Below, piece after piece: positions 52,379 through 61,782 of a DNA stretch of 64,000 bases. Position numbers and translations under genes: made by a program. Within the stretch, counting starts at the first letter, position 1. Each line of letters opens with the position of its first letter. The notes under the pieces are model-generated. The model saw nothing but the letters and a program-made list of their open reading frames with translations. It made no database searches and was not told the origin of the DNA. Origin of the DNA: Acidisoma sp035492295 (GTDB lineage: Bacteria > Pseudomonadota > Alphaproteobacteria > Acetobacterales > Acetobacteraceae); the NCBI RefSeq assembly GCF_035492295.1, contig NZ_DATJJK010000021.1:30738-94737 (forward strand). The letters run 5' to 3'.

Positions 52379-53715
52379 GGGAGGCCGCCGAGCCTGCGCC
52401 GCGGCAGCTGGCCGTTTTAAGCCACGCCCCGAACGCAATCGTGGCGCTACGTGGCGAAACCCGCGTCTCCGCGGCGCAATTCCGTCGCGATGTGGCGGCG
52501 CTTGCGGCCCTCCTGCCGTCCAAACCCTTTCTCGTCAATCTTTGCCAGGACCGTTACCGCTTCATGGTCGGCTTCGCCGCGGCGCTGATGCGCGGGCAGG
52601 TCACACTCATGCCCTCGGCCAATACGCCCGGCATACTGAAGGACCTCGCGGAAGACTATGCGGATCTCTACGCGCTGACCGATACGGCCCCACCAGATCT
52701 GCCCCATCTTCTTTTTCTCGAGACTTTACCAGAAGCTGAGGCGGCAGATCTCCTTGTGCCAGGCGATCAACCGGCGGTCGTCCTTTTCACCTCGGGCTCG
52801 ACCGGCCGACCGAAGCCGGTCGCCAAGACTTGGGCGACCCTGGTCGCGAGTGCCCGCGTCGCAGGCGAGCGCCTGAACGCCACTGATTTCCAGGCCGGCT
52901 GTGTCATCGGCACTGTGCCCCATCAGCACAGCTACGGACTGGAATCGATCATCCTGCTCGCCTGGCAGTATGGGCTTGCGGTCTTGGCAGCCTGCCCGCT
53001 CTTTCCCGCCGATGTTCGCGCGGCTTTGGAAGCGGCGCCGGAGCCGCGCTTACTCGTCACCACGCCTGTGCACCTCCGCGCGCTGATGGCTGATCCGGGC
53101 GGCATGCCCGGCGCAGGCCTGATCCTGTCGGCGACCGCGCCGCTGCCGATCGATCTCGCCCAGAGGGCTGAGGCGTGCTTCGGGGCGCCGCTGATGGAGA
53201 TCTACGGCTGCACCGAAGCCGGACAGATCGCCACCCGGCGCAGCACACAGGAAAGCGACTGGCATTGCTTCGAGAACGTCGTCCTGCATGAGGACGCGAC
53301 CGGCTGGTGGGCGAGCGGTGCGGCGGTGGAAGGCATCGCACCAGTGCAGGACGTTATTGAGCCTGTGGCACCGGGACGGTTCAGGCTTGGCAGCCGTTCA
53401 GCCGATCTCGTCAATATCGCCGGCAAGCGCTCGTCCATCAGCTACCTTACCCATCAGTTGCTGAGCATCCCTGGCGTGGAAGATGGCACCTTCCTGATGG
53501 AGGAAGGTGCTGGCCAAGCCGTGCCACGGCTGAAAGCCCTGGTCGTCGCGCCAAGCCTTTCGACCGATCGGATCATGCAGGCGCTACGCGTGACGCTGGA
53601 GCCAGCCTTCCTGCCGCGGCCGTTGATCCGGGTCGCGACCCTGCCCCGGAATCATCTCGGCAAACTGCTGCGGGCGGACGTGCTGGCGCTTGCGGCCGCG
53701 GAGGCCGCGGAATGA
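52375..53715 (+). CDS. AMP-dependent acyl/aryl activating ligase (ApeH-like)
   Basis: A 446-aa member of the ANL adenylation family. Motifs are LFTSGSTGRPK (137-147) as the P-loop, YGCTEAGQIATR as the A5-type motif, and FRLGSRSADLVNIAGK near the hinge. In arylpolyene loci this enzyme activates 4-hydroxybenzoate- or cinnamate-type starters and loads them onto the carrier protein. GTG at 52375 is chosen because it gives a 4-base overlap with the preceding stop, like its neighbours; an in-frame ATG at 52321 is the alternative. Its C-terminal domain is short, with a late Lys in NHLGKLLR. Confidence 0.85.
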   Translation: MREAAEPAPRQLAVLSHAPNAIVALRGETRVSAAQFRRDVAALAALLPSKPFLVNLCQDRYRFMVGFAAALMRGQVTLMPSANTPGILKDLAEDYADLYALTDTAPPDLPHLLFLETLPEAEAADLLVPGDQPAVVLFTSGSTGRPKPVAKTWATLVASARVAGERLNATDFQAGCVIGTVPHQHSYGLESIILLAWQYGLAVLAACPLFPADVRAALEAAPEPRLLVTTPVHLRALMADPGGMPGAGLILSATAPLPIDLAQRAEACFGAPLMEIYGCTEAGQIATRRSTQESDWHCFENVVLHEDATGWWASGAAVEGIAPVQDVIEPVAPGRFRLGSRSADLVNIAGKRSSISYLTHQLLSIPGVEDGTFLMEEGAGQAVPRLKALVVAPSLSTDRIMQALRVTLEPAFLPRPLIRVATLPRNHLGKLLRADVLALAAAEAAE

Positions 53716-54008
53716 CGGATTGGATGCGGCGCGCGCTACACGTGCCGGCCAGCCATCCGACGGCCAGCGGGCATTTTCCTGGACGCGCCATCGTGCCGGG
53801 TGCGCTTCTGCTGGATGAGGTGGCGGTGGCGTTGGCGGGATCTGGCGCGCTGACCTTCCGGGCCGTCAAATTCCTCGCCCCAGTGCAGCATGGCGAGCCG
53901 CTCGAACTTCTCTGGCAGAACCAGGCCGCCGGGCTTCGCCGGTTTGAAATTCGCCGTATGGAAGGACAGACGCTCGTCGTGAGCGGCACTTTGGAGGCCA
54001 TGGCATGA
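53712..54008 (+). CDS. Small hot-dog-fold dehydratase-like protein (ApeI-like)
   Basis: A 98-aa protein with the FabA/FabZ-style element HPTASGHFPGRAIVPG, including the conserved His and the GHFPG-type loop, then a beta-rich remainder. It probably dehydrates 3-hydroxyacyl-ACP intermediates of the polyene chain, alone or as partner of the 146-aa protein at 61779. It overlaps the ligase by 4 bases and the acyltransferase by 4 bases. It is shorter than FabZ (about 145 aa), like ApeI-type proteins. Confidence 0.8.
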   Translation: MTDWMRRALHVPASHPTASGHFPGRAIVPGALLLDEVAVALAGSGALTFRAVKFLAPVQHGEPLELLWQNQAAGLRRFEIRRMEGQTLVVSGTLEAMA

Positions 54009-54907
54009 GCAGCCGCTCTGGCGTCCAAGAATGGGCGACGCAGCCGGAACGCGGCTCGCAAACCACCATCCGTCTCGCGGCTTGGATCGCGCTGCGGCTC
54101 GGGCGACGTCTCGCGCAAGTCTTCCTCTATCCTGTCTGTCTCTATTTCCTCGCGTCATCTCCGGTCGCGATGCGCAGCTCGCGCGCTTATCTGCAGCATG
54201 TCTTCGGCAGAAAGCCCCGTATCGGGGAAATCTACCGGCATTTCCTGACCTTCGCCTCCTGTGTGCTCGATCGTGTCTATCTTCTGAACGAGCAGGAAAA
54301 GTGGTTCGATATCACGGTCAAGGGCGAGGAGATCGTCCGCCAGATCGACGCGGACGGCGGCGGCTGCCTGTTGTTCGGCGCGCATTTTGGTAGTTTTGAG
54401 ACGGCCCGCGTGGTCGGGCGTCGTTACCGGGACCTGCCGGTCAGCCTGCTGATGTACGAAGCCAACGCCCGCAAGATCCGCATGGCGCTGGCTGCGATCA
54501 ATCCGCGCCTAGAAACCGAGGTCATAGGTCTTGGCCGACTCGATTCCCTCATTCTTGTTGCGGAACGGTTGCGGGACGGGCATTTCGTCGGCGTGCTGGC
54601 GGACCGCAATGTCGATGGCCGCGATATGCAGCGTATTTCTTTCCTCGGTGCGCCAGCGGCCTTCCCGCAGGGGCCGTTCCGGGTTGCGATGATGCTGCAT
54701 CGGCCGGTGGTGATGATGGCCGGCGTCTATAAGGGGCGTGGGCGTTACGAAGTGCGCTTCGAACTCCTGGCCCCGGCCAGCGAGGCACGCCCCGCGGATC
54801 CGCAAGCCTGGCTGGACGAAATTATGCGCCGCTATGTCTCCCGGCTGGAGGCGCTGTGCCGCGAAGCACCATACAACTGGTTCAACTTCTACGATTTCTG
54901 GGCCTGA
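54005..54907 (+). CDS. LpxL/HtrB-like acyltransferase
   Basis: A 300-aa protein of the lysophospholipid/lipid A acyltransferase superfamily. The HX4E catalytic pair is His127/Glu132 (GAHFGSFE). A hydrophobic segment near residues 37-52 may anchor it to the inner membrane. A later ADRNVDG and a FLGAPAAFPQGP element match the family. In arylpolyene, flexirubin and xanthomonadin loci such enzymes help attach the pigment to a lipid anchor. It is overlapped by 4 bases from the upstream gene and separated by one base from the LolA-like gene. Confidence 0.85.
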   Translation: MSSRSGVQEWATQPERGSQTTIRLAAWIALRLGRRLAQVFLYPVCLYFLASSPVAMRSSRAYLQHVFGRKPRIGEIYRHFLTFASCVLDRVYLLNEQEKWFDITVKGEEIVRQIDADGGGCLLFGAHFGSFETARVVGRRYRDLPVSLLMYEANARKIRMALAAINPRLETEVIGLGRLDSLILVAERLRDGHFVGVLADRNVDGRDMQRISFLGAPAAFPQGPFRVAMMLHRPVVMMAGVYKGRGRYEVRFELLAPASEARPADPQAWLDEIMRRYVSRLEALCREAPYNWFNFYDFWA

Positions 54908-54908
54908 G

Positions 54909-55496
54909 ATGCAGTCTGTGCGGTGCCTCCTGGCCCTCGGTCTGTTCCTGGCCGCTGCCCCGCGCGCCCATGCGCAAGTTACCTGGGGGCTCGCGCCGCT
55001 CATGCAGTCGCTGGCCGAGGTGAAGGCTGCCTCGGCGACCTTCACCGAAACGAAAACCATGGCTCTATTGAAGACCCCGCTGCAGAGCTCGGGCACGCTG
55101 CATTATGTGGCGCCGGATTACGTCCGGAAGACCGTGCTCGCGCCGACCCTCCAGGATTTCGTCTTGCAGAAGGACGCGGTGACATTGACGGCCAGCGGGA
55201 AGACCCAGCATTTTGACCTCAGCCAGGCGCCGCCGCTTGCCGGATTGGTCGAGGGCGTGCGCGCCACGCTTGCCGGCGATCTGCCGAGCTTGCAGCATTT
55301 CTACACGATTGCGCTGAGCGGCGATGCCGAGACCTGGCAGCTTCTGCTGCGCCCGCGCGACGCCTCCGTCAGCCGATTCCTGAGCTGGCTAAGCATTCGC
55401 GGCAGCGGCAATCGCGTGACCGAGATCGATACCGGGGGCGCTAGAGGCGACCTAAGCCGCATGAGCGTCGACGAAACCATCGATCATGGTCCGTAG
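54909..55496 (+). CDS. LolA-like outer-membrane carrier protein (ApeL-like)
   Basis: A 195-aa periplasmic protein. Residues 1-22 form a signal peptide (cleavage near AHA|Q). The mature part shows the LolA pattern of a FTETKTMALL strand, then LHYVAPDYVRK and a long antiparallel-sheet sequence. Such proteins in arylpolyene loci are thought to ferry the lipid-linked pigment across the periplasm, in parallel with LolA's lipoprotein transport. The ATG at 54909 begins the signal peptide; the longer frame overlaps the acyltransferase and is discarded. It overlaps the exporter gene by 11 bases. Confidence 0.85.
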   Translation: MQSVRCLLALGLFLAAAPRAHAQVTWGLAPLMQSLAEVKAASATFTETKTMALLKTPLQSSGTLHYVAPDYVRKTVLAPTLQDFVLQKDAVTLTASGKTQHFDLSQAPPLAGLVEGVRATLAGDLPSLQHFYTIALSGDAETWQLLLRPRDASVSRFLSWLSIRGSGNRVTEIDTGGARGDLSRMSVDETIDHGP

Positions 55497-57822
55497 CTGG
55501 CTTCCCGTCTGGCTTTGCCTGCTGCTGGCCCTTCTCTGCGCCGGCATCGCCGCCCGCAGTCATTACCGCACGGATATGGGGGATTTCCTGCCCCATGCGC
55601 ATAGCCTGGCGCAACAGGCGCTGGATGCGCAGGTCAGCAGTGGCGGTGCCTCGCGCATCCTGATGCTGTCGATCGAGGGTGCGCCACCGGCAGCCCTGGC
55701 CCAGCTCAGTCTTGGTCTCGGCGCCCGGCTGCGCCGGAACCCGGCCTTCGTCGCCGTTCTAAATGGCGATGATGCCGCGATGGCCGGGGTGCAGGCCTTC
55801 GTCTGGGGGCACCGCTACCTGCTCAGCGCCGATAGTACGCCCGCGCTCTTTACCGTCGCGGGCTTGCGCGCCGCTTTGCAGAACGACCTCACCCTTCTGG
55901 CGTCCGATTTCGGCGCGGCCGCGGCGCAGAGCCTGCCGGCCGATCCGACCGGCGCGGCGCTGAGCCTGGCGCAGCAACTCGATGCCGCCGCGGGCCACGG
56001 CCCGGAGACGCAGGATGGCGCCTGGTTCTCACCCGATGGACGGTCAGCACTACTGCTTCTGCGCACAGCCGCGCCGGGTTTCGATATCGACGCCCAGGCC
56101 AAAGTGCTGGCCCTCATTCGCCAGGATTTCGCATCTCTCCGTGCCGCCGTGCCGGGTGCGCAGCAGGCCCGGTTGCGGGAGAGCGGACCCGGCGTCTTCG
56201 CAGTCGACACACGCGACGTCACCAAGCGCGACGTCTCGCGCCTCTCCATTCTGGCGACGGCGGGGGCCGTGCTGTTCCTCCTTATCGCCTATCGCTCGCC
56301 GCGTGTGCTGTTGCTTGGCCTGTTGCCGGTAGCCTGCGGCGCACTCGCCGCAACCGCTGCCGTTTCACTCGCCTTCGGCTTCGTCCATGCAATCACGCTC
56401 GGCTTTGGCGTCACGCTGATTGGCGAGGCAATGGATTATTCGATCTACCTGCTGACTCAGACCCTGAAGGGTGACCGGGCAGACCGTACGCTCGCGCGCA
56501 TCTGGCCAACGCTGCGCCTCGGCGCGCTGACCTCCATCGCCGGTTTTTGCACCATGCTGCTGTCAGACTTTACCGGCTTCGCGCAGCTCGGGCTCTTTTC
56601 GGTCGCCGGGCTGCTGGGCGCGGCCGGGGTCACCCGGTTCGTATTGCCGGTTCTGGTGCCAGACGGGTTCTTCGCCTCCGGTGCTGCCGGCATTGGCGCG
56701 CCACTGCGCCTGCTTCTTCGCTGGCAGCAGCCGGCAAGGAGCGTACTCGTCGTGCTGCTCGCCGCCGCGGTCATCGCTCTCGCGGCGCATCGCGGCCCGA
56801 TTTGGGACGACAATCTTCTCAACCTCAGTCCGCTTTCACCAGCGACCCAGGCGCTCGACCAACGGCTGCGGCATGATCTGGGCGTTCCTGACACGCGCTA
56901 CTTCATCGCCTATCGGGCGCCGAGCATGGATCAGGCGCTGGAGACGAGTGAGCAGATGCAGACAGTCCTGGCGCCGCTTGTCACGGAGAAGATCATCGGT
57001 GGCTATGATCTGCCCAGCCTCGTCCTGCCGAGCGATCGGACGCAGCGGGCCCGGCTGGATGCCTTGCCCGATGACGCAACTTTGCATGCGGCCTTCATGC
57101 AGGCGATCTCGGGACTGCCTTTCCGGCCAGACAGTTTCGTGCCCTTCTTCAAAGATGTGGCGCGCGCCCGGGCGGGTGGCCTGTTGACTGAGGCGAGCCT
57201 GCCGGCGCTGCTCTCGCTCCGTCTGCAATCCATGCTGATGCCCTCGGGTCACGGCTGGACCGTGCTGGCGCCGCTGCAGAACGTGGCGGACGCCGCCCGG
57301 CTGGACGCATCGCTCAAGGCTGCGTTGCCGGCGGGAGCCGTTCTTGTCGATCTCGACCGGCAATCCACCGATCTGCTGCATACCTTTCAACGTGAGGCCG
57401 TGACGCTCGCTGTCGCCGGCAGTCTTGCCATTCTCGTTCTGCTGTTCGTCGGCCTGCATTCTCCGCGCCGGGTCCTGGCAGTGGCTGGTCCCGTGGGGGC
57501 TGCGGTCATCCTGACCGCCGCCATTTTGACGCTCGGCGGCAAGCTCTCCATCTTCATGGTCGCCGGGTTCCTGCTGATCGTGGCACTCGGCTCCAACTAC
57601 TGCCTGTTCTTCGCCCGGGGCGACCAGGCGCCCGAGGAACGCGCCCGCGCTCTGGCTTCGATCATGCTGGCCAATCTTTGCACCGTCGCGGCCTACGGGC
57701 TGCTGTCGCTCTCTCATATCCCGGTGCTGCACGATATCGGGCTGACGGTCGCCATCGGCACCTTCCTCTGCCTCGTCTGCGGGGCAGCTTTCAGCGCGCC
57801 GGCGGCTGATCGGCGCGGGTGA
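55486..57822 (+). CDS. MMPL/RND-type exporter (ApeM-like)
   Basis: A 778-aa inner-membrane protein with the two-repeat RND plan: one N-terminal helix, a large periplasmic domain, five to six clustered helices (about 250-430), a second periplasmic domain, and a second helix cluster (about 640-770). TLIGEAMDYSIYL marks the helix carrying polar residues. It should export the lipid-linked arylpolyene from the inner membrane towards the LolA-like carrier. It overlaps the LolA-like gene and the next hydrolase gene (4 bases). Confidence 0.88.
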   Translation: MVRSWLPVWLCLLLALLCAGIAARSHYRTDMGDFLPHAHSLAQQALDAQVSSGGASRILMLSIEGAPPAALAQLSLGLGARLRRNPAFVAVLNGDDAAMAGVQAFVWGHRYLLSADSTPALFTVAGLRAALQNDLTLLASDFGAAAAQSLPADPTGAALSLAQQLDAAAGHGPETQDGAWFSPDGRSALLLLRTAAPGFDIDAQAKVLALIRQDFASLRAAVPGAQQARLRESGPGVFAVDTRDVTKRDVSRLSILATAGAVLFLLIAYRSPRVLLLGLLPVACGALAATAAVSLAFGFVHAITLGFGVTLIGEAMDYSIYLLTQTLKGDRADRTLARIWPTLRLGALTSIAGFCTMLLSDFTGFAQLGLFSVAGLLGAAGVTRFVLPVLVPDGFFASGAAGIGAPLRLLLRWQQPARSVLVVLLAAAVIALAAHRGPIWDDNLLNLSPLSPATQALDQRLRHDLGVPDTRYFIAYRAPSMDQALETSEQMQTVLAPLVTEKIIGGYDLPSLVLPSDRTQRARLDALPDDATLHAAFMQAISGLPFRPDSFVPFFKDVARARAGGLLTEASLPALLSLRLQSMLMPSGHGWTVLAPLQNVADAARLDASLKAALPAGAVLVDLDRQSTDLLHTFQREAVTLAVAGSLAILVLLFVGLHSPRRVLAVAGPVGAAVILTAAILTLGGKLSIFMVAGFLLIVALGSNYCLFFARGDQAPEERARALASIMLANLCTVAAYGLLSLSHIPVLHDIGLTVAIGTFLCLVCGAAFSAPAADRRG

Positions 57823-58499
57823 TGACCCCTGTGGAAAAGCTCGGCGCTGCGCGGCGTTATCCCTCGGCGTTGCCGGTCGAGGATCGCATCCTGCTCGTCA
57901 TGCTGCCGGGTGCGGGCATCGCGGCCGATGATTTCGCGGATCATGGCTTCATCGCCGCAGTGCAGGGCAGGGTGCCGACGCTTGATATCGTCGCCCTGCG
58001 GCCGGATATCGAGCTTTACCTCGACGGCAACATCGCGCCGGTGCTGCATGAGGGGATCATCGTCCCAGCGGTCGCATCCGGCATCCGGCGCATCTGGCTG
58101 CTCGGCCTATCGCTCGGCGGAATGGGTGCACTCCTTTATAGCAGTGCGTATCCGGACCTGGTCGAAGGGCTAGTGCTGCTGGCGCCATTCCTTGGCACCC
58201 ATGGCACGATGGCCGAACTTACCCGGGCCGGCCGTTTCGTGGATTGGTCGGCGAAAGGCTCTGCCGCGACCGCACCGGAACGCCAATTGCTGACTTGGAT
58301 ACAGGGCCATCTCCGAGCGGGACGGACGACCCCCAAACTCTTTCTCGGCCACGCAACCCGGGATCGCTTCGCCGCCGGACACCGGCTGCTAGCCGCCGCG
58401 CTACCGGCGTCCCAAGTCGTGGAGGTGGATGGCGTGCATAACTGGGCGGCCTGGACCCAAGCCTGGCAGGATATTCTTGCCCTCAATCCATTTGCTTGA
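57819..58499 (+). CDS. Alpha/beta hydrolase
   Basis: A 226-aa cytoplasmic hydrolase. The nucleophile elbow reads GLSLGGMG (Ser within GxSxG), with a late Asp in GHATRDRF and His in VDGVHNW completing a plausible triad. In related loci this place is often held by a hot-dog thioesterase (ApeK); this enzyme may do the same job, releasing or editing acyl chains (inference). It overlaps the exporter gene by 4 bases. A 63-base gap follows, the only sizeable one in the locus. Confidence 0.75.
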   Translation: MMTPVEKLGAARRYPSALPVEDRILLVMLPGAGIAADDFADHGFIAAVQGRVPTLDIVALRPDIELYLDGNIAPVLHEGIIVPAVASGIRRIWLLGLSLGGMGALLYSSAYPDLVEGLVLLAPFLGTHGTMAELTRAGRFVDWSAKGSAATAPERQLLTWIQGHLRAGRTTPKLFLGHATRDRFAAGHRLLAAALPASQVVEVDGVHNWAAWTQAWQDILALNPFA

Positions 58500-58562
58500 G
58501 GCGCCCCGTCGCAGGGCTGCGGCCGCTGGACGGCTCAATCGGCCGTATTATAGAGACAGGGG

Positions 58563-59780
58563 ATGAACAGGATCGCGGCGGCTCCACCGGCCTACGAAGA
58601 TATCGTGCCCTATTACGCCGAACTCTGCGCGCTCTCAGAGCTGCGCAAGAAGCCCGGCTTCGGCGTTCCGCTCAACAGCGGCATGGGTGGCCATCTGCTG
58701 CTTTATCTCAACGGCGTGCGGGTCGACCGCAGCAGCGGCTATCCGGTAATTGAGGTGGTCCCACCAGGCGCCGACAGCGGCCGTCACGGCGTGGCCATCA
58801 GCGCGAATTCCCATTACCGCAATGCCAACTGGGTGGCGATCGAGGATCGCGATTTCATCTTCCGCGGCGCGCTCGCCCCCGGTGAGGCGCTGACGCGCGA
58901 GGTCTATGAGCGGACGCAGGCCAGCGCGCGGGAGCGCGGGCTGTTGGACGGCATCGTGTTTCACGAGCATTTTTTTCGCGACAAGCCGCCTGGAATGTCG
59001 GTCGAAGATTTCAAATACGAAATATCGGTTGCGACCGATTATGGATCAACCTTCGGGCGCAACTGCTACCGCGCGCGCGTGCCGCTGGATACGCCGCGCA
59101 TGGAGCGGCTGGTCGCATTTCTCAATGAGCTGAACGAGCCTTACCGAACGGGGAAACGCATCTATCACTGGCGCATCTTCAACGACAATTGCGTCCATAT
59201 GGCACATAATGCGCTGGCAGCCGCGGGCTTTTGGGCGCCTTGGCCAACCGGCCAGTTACCCGTCCTTGCGGCCTTCCGCTTTCCAGTGCCGAAGAATGCG
59301 CTGGTTGATCTGGCATTGCGCGCGAACGATCAGCCGATCGAGAACGCGGAGGCCCTTTTCGCGAATGCCGAGGCGCGGCGCACACTCGTCGAGACCGGGG
59401 GGCTGCCGACTGGCCCTGCCGCGCTGACATCGGCGGTGTCGGCCGTCGCCGCGAATGACATCTATGATGTGCGGAGGTTGCGGCTGATTTTCTACGACAA
59501 TCCTTTCTGGGGCCGGTATCGCGGCTGGTTCAAGCGCATCCTGTCAGAGCCGCGCTATACGGACCTGAAGGCGAATCTGCGCCATTTCGCCCAGCGCTAT
59601 CAGCTGGCCGCCCGCGATATGCCAGGCCCGGCCGGTTGGGCGCGGGGCGAGCGCGCGCAGTTTCGCGACGCCTACGCACAGTACATCGCCGACGAAGCTG
59701 CGAAAGTCGCTGAGTGGCAGGCCAGTCTCGACGCCGGACGGCTTGACGGGCGCGCGCTGCTGGCCCGGAGTGTCGCATGA
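58563..59780 (+). CDS. Uncharacterised protein with permuted NlpC/P60-like features
   Basis: A 405-aa protein with no signal peptide that I cannot place firmly. The order of a His in GGHLLLYLNG (His44) before a Cys in FNDNCVHMAHNAL (Cys210) matches circularly permuted papain-fold enzymes (YiiX, Lrat and DUF4105-like groups), where His precedes the catalytic Cys. Such enzymes act as amidases, proteases or acyltransferases on lipids or peptides. Its gene overlaps the ketosynthase start by 4 bases, so it belongs to the arylpolyene locus. A role in attaching the polyene to a lipid or amine is possible but speculative. Confidence 0.6.
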   Translation: MNRIAAAPPAYEDIVPYYAELCALSELRKKPGFGVPLNSGMGGHLLLYLNGVRVDRSSGYPVIEVVPPGADSGRHGVAISANSHYRNANWVAIEDRDFIFRGALAPGEALTREVYERTQASARERGLLDGIVFHEHFFRDKPPGMSVEDFKYEISVATDYGSTFGRNCYRARVPLDTPRMERLVAFLNELNEPYRTGKRIYHWRIFNDNCVHMAHNALAAAGFWAPWPTGQLPVLAAFRFPVPKNALVDLALRANDQPIENAEALFANAEARRTLVETGGLPTGPAALTSAVSAVAANDIYDVRRLRLIFYDNPFWGRYRGWFKRILSEPRYTDLKANLRHFAQRYQLAARDMPGPAGWARGERAQFRDAYAQYIADEAAKVAEWQASLDAGRLDGRALLARSVA

Positions 59781-60979
59781 ACCCACCACTTGTCCTCTCC
59801 AGCCTCTGTGTCGCGAGCGCGCTCGGCGCCGGCCAGGCCGAGACCTGGGACGCCATCCGCGCCGGCCGCAGCGCGCTCAGCCCCTGCACCTTCGACAGCC
59901 TGCCCATCGCGGCCTTCGCCGGTGCCGTGCCGGCTTTGGACGATGCCGCTTTGGCAGGCAAATGGGCCGCCTTCGATTGCCGCAACAACCGGCTCGCTGA
60001 ACTTGCTTTGCAGCAGGATGGGTTCGAGGAAGCGGTCGCTCAGGCGCGGGCGCGCTATGGCGCGTCGCGCATCGGTCTTTTCACCGGCACCAGCACCTCG
60101 GGCATTCTGCAGACGGAACAGGCCTATCGCGCGATCGAAGCGATCGGCGTCTTGCCTGCAGACTTCGACTATGATCGCACCCACAATACCTATGCGCTCG
60201 GGCGCTATGTGCGGGCGCGCCTCGGTCTCGCCGGGCCGAGCTTCACCATCTCCACTGCCTGCGCCGCCACGGCCAAGGTTTTTGCCGCCGCCGCCCGCAT
60301 GATCGCAGCTGGCCTTTGTGATGCCGCCGTCGTCGGCGGGGCTGACAGTTTCTGCGCTACGACGCTCTTTGGCTTTCACGCCCTGGGCGTGCTGGCGGAA
60401 GGGCCATGCCGTCCCTTCGACGCCGGGCGCCGTGGCATTTCCGTCGGTGAAGCAGCCGGCTTTGCCTTGCTGGAGCGCGCAGGGCCGGAGCCGGGGCGCG
60501 ATGGGCTGATGCTACTCGGCGTCGGAGAGAGCTCGGACGCCTATCACATGTCCTCCCCCGATCCCGAAGGCAGCGGCGCCTATGCCGCCATGCGCGCGGC
60601 GCTGGATCAGTCCGGGCTCGATCCCGCAGAGATCGACTACATCAATCTCCACGGTACCGCGACGCTGGTGGGCGATGCGGCCGAGGACAAGGCAGTCTCG
60701 TCGCTGTTCGGTACGTCTGTGCCGCGCAGTTCGAGCAAGGGTTTCATGGGCCATACCCTGGGTGCCGCCGGGATCGTCGGTGCAACGGTCGCGAGCCTTG
60801 CCATCCGGCACGGTTTTCTGCCCGGCAGCCCGCATACACGGCAGCTGGACCGGGCCTTTGCGGAAGGCCATGTGCTGGCAGGGCGCAGCGCCAGGGTCGA
60901 CCGAGTGATGTGCAATGCCTTCGGCTTCGGCGGTGTCAATTGCAGTTTCGTTCTCGGACGCGCGGGTACGCCCGCATGA
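59777..60979 (+). CDS. Beta-ketoacyl-ACP synthase (ApeO-like)
   Basis: A 400-aa ketosynthase. The catalytic triad is complete: Cys162 (STACAATAK), His292 (LHGTAT) and His326 (GFMGHTLGAAG). It elongates the ACP-bound polyene by decarboxylative condensation with malonyl-ACP. It overlaps the upstream gene by 4 bases and the downstream ketosynthase-like gene by 4 bases. The two probably form a heterodimer, as ApeO and ApeC do in characterised systems. Confidence 0.92.
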   Translation: MNPPLVLSSLCVASALGAGQAETWDAIRAGRSALSPCTFDSLPIAAFAGAVPALDDAALAGKWAAFDCRNNRLAELALQQDGFEEAVAQARARYGASRIGLFTGTSTSGILQTEQAYRAIEAIGVLPADFDYDRTHNTYALGRYVRARLGLAGPSFTISTACAATAKVFAAAARMIAAGLCDAAVVGGADSFCATTLFGFHALGVLAEGPCRPFDAGRRGISVGEAAGFALLERAGPEPGRDGLMLLGVGESSDAYHMSSPDPEGSGAYAAMRAALDQSGLDPAEIDYINLHGTATLVGDAAEDKAVSSLFGTSVPRSSSKGFMGHTLGAAGIVGATVASLAIRHGFLPGSPHTRQLDRAFAEGHVLAGRSARVDRVMCNAFGFGGVNCSFVLGRAGTPA

Positions 60980-61782
60980 TCCGGCTTTACGTCGAGGGGA
61001 TCGGGCTGCGTGGCCCCGGGCTGGACGGTTGGGAGGCGAGTCTGCCGATCTTCGCGGGCGAGGCCGCTTACGAACAGCGACCGATCGAATTTCCGGCGGT
61101 CGGATTGCTGCCCCCCAATGAACGCCGCCGTGCCCCCCAGATGGTGAAGCTCGCGCTTGCCGCCGGCGCGGAAGCTTTCGCGACGTCCGGGCGGTCGCCG
61201 GCGGAAACTCCCGCCATCTTCGCCTCATCCGGCGGTGATGGGGAAACCATCCATGCGATTCTGCATACGCTGGCCGGAACCGAACGGGAACTGTCGCCGA
61301 CCCGCTTTCACAACTCCGTCCATAACGTCGCCGCTGGCTATTGGAGTATCGCGACAGGCGCCCGCACGCCCGCGACCAGCCTTTGCGCCCATGACGGCAG
61401 TTTTGCCGCCGGCCTGATCGAGGCCGGAGCGCAGGTCTCGGCCGGTGCCGCGGCCGTCGTCCTCATCGCCTATGACCTGCCCTATCCGGGGCCGCTCGCG
61501 GCGGTTCGGCAAATTGCCGAGCCTTTCGGGGTCGCATACGTGTTGGCGGCTGAACCCTCCCGGCAGACGGTCGGGAAGATCGATATCGAACTCAGTCCTG
61601 CCGGGGGCGTGCCGAGCCCTGCCAGACCGGCCGCGCTGGAGCCATTGCGGCAATCCGTCCCGGCTGCCCGCTGCCTGCCTGTACTGGCAGCTCTTGCCGC
61701 CGGCGAGGCCAGCGAGGTGATGCTCGACTACTTGGATGACCTGGCGCTGACAGTGCATGTCATCCCAGGGGGCCGCATATGA
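60976..61782 (+). CDS. Ketosynthase-like protein, N-terminal domain only (ApeC/chain-length-factor-like)
   Basis: A 268-aa protein resembling the N-terminal half of beta-ketoacyl synthases (HNSVHNVAAGYWSIATG, then SLCAHDGSFAAGLIEAG). The later His-containing catalytic motifs are absent, so it is unlikely to be active alone. Homologues pair with the true ketosynthase as a chain-length factor. The ATG at 60976 overlaps the ketosynthase stop by 4 bases; the longer frame runs into the previous gene and is discarded. Confidence 0.85.
   Translation: MIRLYVEGIGLRGPGLDGWEASLPIFAGEAAYEQRPIEFPAVGLLPPNERRRAPQMVKLALAAGAEAFATSGRSPAETPAIFASSGGDGETIHAILHTLAGTERELSPTRFHNSVHNVAAGYWSIATGARTPATSLCAHDGSFAAGLIEAGAQVSAGAAAVVLIAYDLPYPGPLAAVRQIAEPFGVAYVLAAEPSRQTVGKIDIELSPAGGVPSPARPAALEPLRQSVPAARCLPVLAALAAGEASEVMLDYLDDLALTVHVIPGGRI

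Noticed and set aside
59672..60379. 235-residue - strand frame
   Set aside because: Antisense to the ketosynthase and permuted papain-like genes.
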